A stretch of DNA of 64,000 nucleotides, taken from assembly GCA_035517775.1 (NCBI GenBank), contig DATIYF010000102.1:10948-74947 (forward strand). The letters are read 5' to 3'. This document shows, piece after piece, positions 61,224 to 64,000 of the stretch. The notes under the pieces were generated by a model. It saw nothing but the letters and a program-made list of their open reading frames with translations. It was not told where the DNA came from and ran no database searches. The position numbers and the translations under genes were made by a program. Source of the DNA: DATIYF01 sp035517775. Lineage in GTDB: Bacteria; Acidobacteriota; Terriglobia; Terriglobales; Acidobacteriaceae. The first letter of the stretch is position 1, and each line of letters starts with the position of its first letter.

Positions 61224-62210
61224 ATGATCATCGCAGGAGACATTGGCGGCACCAAGTGCACCATAACGGTGTTCGCCGAGAGCGGCACGGCCTTGCGCCC
61301 GGTCTTCCGCTTCAGCGCCGCCACCCGCGAGTGCGCCAGCGTGAGCGATCTGCTGGAGAGATTCAAAGCGCAGGCGGAGAAGAAGGGATGCGCGCTGGCC
61401 GGAGACCTGACCGCAGCCTTCGGCGTGGCCGGCGCGCTGGATCATGACCGCATGGCTTCCATCAACCTGCCCTGGCCGGTCGAGCGCAGCGCGCTCGCCC
61501 ATGGGCTGAACCTCGACCCCGCGCGCACTCTGCTGATGAACGATCTGGTGGCTTCGGCCACCAGCCTGGCATTTCTTGCCGAGAGCGACCTGGTGGTGCT
61601 CAACCCGGGCACGGCCGAGCCGCATGCGCCCAAGGCTTTGATCGCGGTGGGCACCGGGCTGGGCGAGGCCATTCTTTTCTGGGACGGCCACGGTTACCGC
61701 GTCTTTCCCGCGGAAGGTTCCTTAACCGAATTTGCGCCCCGCAACGATCGCGAGATTCTACTGTTGCAAGGCATGCGGCGGCGCTTGCCCCGGGTCTGCT
61801 GCGAGGACGTGGTCTCCGGGCGGGGATTTCGCGCTATTCACCAAGTGCTGTTTCCCGAAGCTCATCACGAGTGGCTGGAAGAAAGCGATGCGGCGGCCCG
61901 AATTACGCAGCAGGCGATGGAGGGTTCTTGCCCGGCCTGCGTCGAGACCTTGCAGATCTGGATGGAGGCTTACGGCAGCGAGGCCGGCAACATGGCTTTG
62001 CGCTCTCTGTCATACGGCGGAGTCTACATAGCCGGAGGGATCGCGCTGAAGATTTTGCCGAAATTGCAGGAGGGCGCTTTCCTGCGCGCTTTTACCGATA
62101 AAGGAACGCTCAGCGGGCAGCTGGCCCGCATACCGATCTACATCGTAAGGAACGAAGACGCGGTGGTGCTCGGAGCCGCGCATGCCGCGCTCCAGCATCA
62201 GCGCCGCTGA
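61224..62210 (+). CDS. glk: Glucokinase
   Basis: This 328-residue ROK/Glk-type kinase has MIIAGDIGGTKCTITVF (phosphate-binding), LMNDLVASATSLAFL (catalytic Asp), LIAVGTGLGEAILFW and AEGSLTEFAPRND, and ends with the SYGGVYIAGGIALKILPKL adenosine region. It phosphorylates glucose to glucose-6-phosphate in the cytoplasm. The length fits bacterial glucokinases. Its stop is four bases from the convergent response regulator gene. Confidence 0.92.
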   Translation: MIIAGDIGGTKCTITVFAESGTALRPVFRFSAATRECASVSDLLERFKAQAEKKGCALAGDLTAAFGVAGALDHDRMASINLPWPVERSALAHGLNLDPARTLLMNDLVASATSLAFLAESDLVVLNPGTAEPHAPKALIAVGTGLGEAILFWDGHGYRVFPAEGSLTEFAPRNDREILLLQGMRRRLPRVCCEDVVSGRGFRAIHQVLFPEAHHEWLEESDAAARITQQAMEGSCPACVETLQIWMEAYGSEAGNMALRSLSYGGVYIAGGIALKILPKLQEGAFLRAFTDKGTLSGQLARIPIYIVRNEDAVVLGAAHAALQHQRR

Positions 62211-62214
62211 AGGC

Positions 62215-62907
62215 TCAACAGGAGCGTGGCGGAGGCGCCGCCGGCGCGAAAGGCACCACCTGAATGATGTTGTTCCGTACCGCGTAAACCACCAACTGGC
62301 TGACGGAGTGAAAATTCAGCTTGCGCATAATGTTGGCGCGGTGCGTCTCCGCCGTCTTCACGCTCATGCCCAGCGAGACCGCAACCTCTTTGGTGGTCTT
62401 GCCTTCGGCCAGAAGCTGCACCACTTCCCGCTCGCGGCGCGTAAGCCGGCTCTGAACTTCGGGCACCACCGTGGGTTCGTGCCCTTTCAAATAGCCGTCG
62501 AGCACTATCTGCGCAACTTTGGAGGTAAAGAAAGTGCGGTGACTCTGCAGGGCGGCAATGGCCGAAACCAGGTCGCGCGCAGCGTCGGATTTGAGCAAAA
62601 ATCCCCGCGCCCCGGCATTGAGCACTTCACGGATCACCTGTTCCGATTCGTCAATGGTAAGGATCAGAATCATGGTGCGCGGCTCGTCGCGAAGAATATC
62701 GCGGGCGGCATCCAGCCCGTTCAGGTTGGGCATTCCGATATCGAGAATGACAACGTCCGGTTTCAGGCTGGTGGCTTTCTCAACCGCTTCCCGTCCATCG
62801 GTGGCTTCGCCGCAAATCTCCCAACCCTCGTGGGCTTGCAGCAGGGAGCGCACACCGTGTCTCACCACTTCGTGGTCATCGGCGATAAGGATTCGCAGCG
62901 GCCTCAT
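62215..62907 (-). CDS. NarL/FixJ-type response regulator
   Basis: This 230-residue two-domain regulator has a receiver domain with ILIADDHEVVRHG, the phospho-acceptor D56 in VILDIGMPN, and the FLLKSDA lysine. A C-terminal LuxR-type helix-turn-helix (LTRREREVVQLLAEGKTTKE, MSVKTAETHRANIMRKL) follows. No sensor kinase is adjacent in the window, so it is an orphan here. The start ATG overlaps the stop of a short upstream frame, which I do not count as a gene. Confidence 0.92.
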   Translation of the reverse strand: MRPLRILIADDHEVVRHGVRSLLQAHEGWEICGEATDGREAVEKATSLKPDVVILDIGMPNLNGLDAARDILRDEPRTMILILTIDESEQVIREVLNAGARGFLLKSDAARDLVSAIAALQSHRTFFTSKVAQIVLDGYLKGHEPTVVPEVQSRLTRREREVVQLLAEGKTTKEVAVSLGMSVKTAETHRANIMRKLNFHSVSQLVVYAVRNNIIQVVPFAPAAPPPRSC

Positions 62908-63535
62908 GCGTCACCCCCATTCAGAATCACGCTGGAAATTGTCAGTCCCTGCCCAGTATCGTCGCGCTTAAATTCCAAAGACGATTCCGGCCTGCACTCG
63001 GTTGAGTTCTGCGGCAGCGCCGTCCTGGGGTGGCGCTCGCAGTCATGCGTTATGGCGAGAAACTCAAGCGAGCATTGTCGTTGTGCAGCCTTGCCGTTTA
63101 GCGGCACGCATGCCTACGCTCGCTTCTCGTCCCGTTTCCGGTTTTCCTTCTCCACCCCTGTAGAGCATCACGGTTGCCAAACACTTAAGTTGCGTCTTGG
63201 GAGCACCTTAAGGACACGCTAAAGACCCCTCCGGATTGCTTCCCATGTAATTCTTTCCTCCGAGACTGTCCCAAAGCGCATACAGAAAATCCGTTATCGC
63301 GGAGCTTGCTGCACATCTGAATTGGATGCTCCTGCGCGCAGCGAAGTGACCTTTCATCATTCGCTCTGCGCGTAACACCTTTCCTCTACAGCAATGCTCC
63401 GTAGTGATTACAGCCACGACCGGATGGCGGTCTCAGACACTCATCTTTACTCTCAAAAACTACGGACGCTTCGCTAAAGCAGACCGACGCAGCGAGCGGT
63501 ATCCAAACGGCAAGTAAAAATCACAGGAGGACCAA
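62908..63535. other. 628-base gene-free stretch
   Basis: This region lies between the response regulator (minus) and the sigma factor (plus). Short open frames exist on the minus strand (for example 62904-63107) but show no family similarity or good ribosome binding sites. A 12-base sequence at 63477-63488 is shared with 58426-58437. Promoters for both flanking genes should lie here; I cannot place them. Confidence 0.5.
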
Positions 63536-64000
63536 GTGGCTGCTTGCGGGTTGCCTTCCACCCATATTCTTTCCGAGATGGATCCCTTCGGCCCTGAATC
63601 TGAGGGCGTTCTCGTGGCACGCGCCAAAGAGGGCGATGATGCTGCCTTCGCGATTCTGTTCGACCGTCACAAGAAGCGGGTGTACTCGCTCTGCTTGCGC
63701 ATGACCGGCAATATTTCCGAGGCGGAAGATTTGACCCAGGATGCCTTCATCCAGGTATTCCGCAAGCTGGAGACGTTTCGCGGCGACTCGGCCTTTTCCA
63801 CTTGGCTGTACCGGGTGGTGGTGAACACGGTGCTGATGAAGCTGCGCAAGCGCAATCCCCGGCAGATTTCCCTGGATGAGCCGGTGCGGCTGGAATCTTC
63901 TTCCGTGCCGCGCGATGTGAGCTGCGGAGACGCGAGGCTGGAAGGGGCGGTGGACCGCATCGCGCTGATCCGCGCCATTCAGAAGCTGCCTGAAGGCTGC
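63536..64000 (+). CDS. ECF-type RNA polymerase sigma factor (3' end cut by window)
   Basis: The first 155 residues of a sigma-70-family ECF factor are present. LVARAKEGDDAAFAILFDRH and SEAEDLTQDAFIQVFRKLET form region 2, followed by FRGDSAFSTWLYRVVVNTVL. Region 4 has just begun (AIQKLPEG) when the window ends. The start is GTG with AGGAGG five bases upstream. It is of the RpoE-like type widespread in Acidobacteria. An anti-sigma factor, if any, would lie beyond the window. Confidence 0.9.
   Translation, partial: MAACGLPSTHILSEMDPFGPESEGVLVARAKEGDDAAFAILFDRHKKRVYSLCLRMTGNISEAEDLTQDAFIQVFRKLETFRGDSAFSTWLYRVVVNTVLMKLRKRNPRQISLDEPVRLESSSVPRDVSCGDARLEGAVDRIALIRAIQKLPEGC

Noticed and set aside
62904..63107. 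67-codon frame overlapping the response regulator start by ATGA
   Set aside because: The overlap would suggest coupling, but the sequence shows no family pattern and no ribosome binding site. A leader peptide cannot be excluded.
63208..63417. 69-codon frame in the 62.9-63.5 kb gap
   Set aside because: No ribosome binding site, no similarity, and composition unlike neighbouring genes.

Overview
The window is a high-GC bacterial chromosome segment with dense, intact genes on both strands. I see no rRNA, tRNA, insertion sequence, prophage or CRISPR array. Several features point to Acidobacteriota, probably the Terriglobia/Acidobacteriales side: a 1200-residue TonB-dependent receptor with an N-terminal carboxypeptidase-regulatory-like domain, an Fnr-like regulator with an N-terminal C-x2-C-x8-C motif, LacI regulators, NdvB-like glucan synthase genes, creatininase, and many family-level hypothetical proteins. 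This assignment is inferred from gene content, not from a marker gene.

Layout. 0-9 kb: a GAF-fused alpha-glucan phosphorylase, small stress-type proteins (DUF1328, DUF6496), a membrane methyltransferase, a cyclase-like protein, a creatininase, a sugar-binding-type protein and a cupin. 9-17 kb: a TonB-dependent receptor with its adjacent LacI regulator and a candidate operator, a TPR protein and an AsmA protein. 17-24 kb: three alkaline-phosphatase-superfamily enzymes (two phosphodiesterase-like, one membrane sulfatase-like), a one-helix membrane peptide and a YwiC-like protein. 24-33 kb: a fermentative/anaerobic acetyl-CoA block with a dihydroorotate-dehydrogenase-like protein, pyruvate:ferredoxin oxidoreductase, and an ADP-forming acyl-CoA synthetase fused to an acetyltransferase, followed by OsmC and TonB. 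33-43.5 kb: a Crp/Fnr regulator and a set of multiheme cytochromes (7, 11, 1 and 10 heme-binding motifs) with an MtrB/PioB-type outer-membrane porin and a radical SAM/SPASM enzyme. 43.5-51.7 kb: an L-arabinose utilisation cluster (kinase, isomerase, Na+ symporter, epimerase, LacI regulator, exported mutarotase). 52-60 kb: a beta-1,2-glucan-like cluster (NdvB-like synthase without its phosphorylase domain, ABC exporter, GH144-like glucanase). 60-64 kb: a hypothetical, glucokinase, a NarL-type response regulator and the start of an ECF sigma factor cut by the window end.

The most interesting part is the 29-43 kb region. The cytochromes and porin can be assembled into one electron path: quinol pool, membrane b/c cytochrome or NapC-like protein, periplasmic c cytochrome, and an MtrA/MtrB-like trans-outer-membrane conduit. 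Three promoters in this region (pyruvate:ferredoxin oxidoreductase, the Crp/Fnr gene itself, and the conduit operon) carry the same 27-bp three-half-site element, TCACR-N6-YGTGAY-N4-RTCACA. A fourth, two-half-site copy lies before the radical SAM gene. The local Crp/Fnr protein has the CRP-type recognition helix SRETVSR, which fits TGTGA half-sites. I read this as a local regulon coupling anaerobic pyruvate oxidation to extracellular or outer-membrane electron transfer. The DNA element is directly visible; the regulon and electron path are inference.
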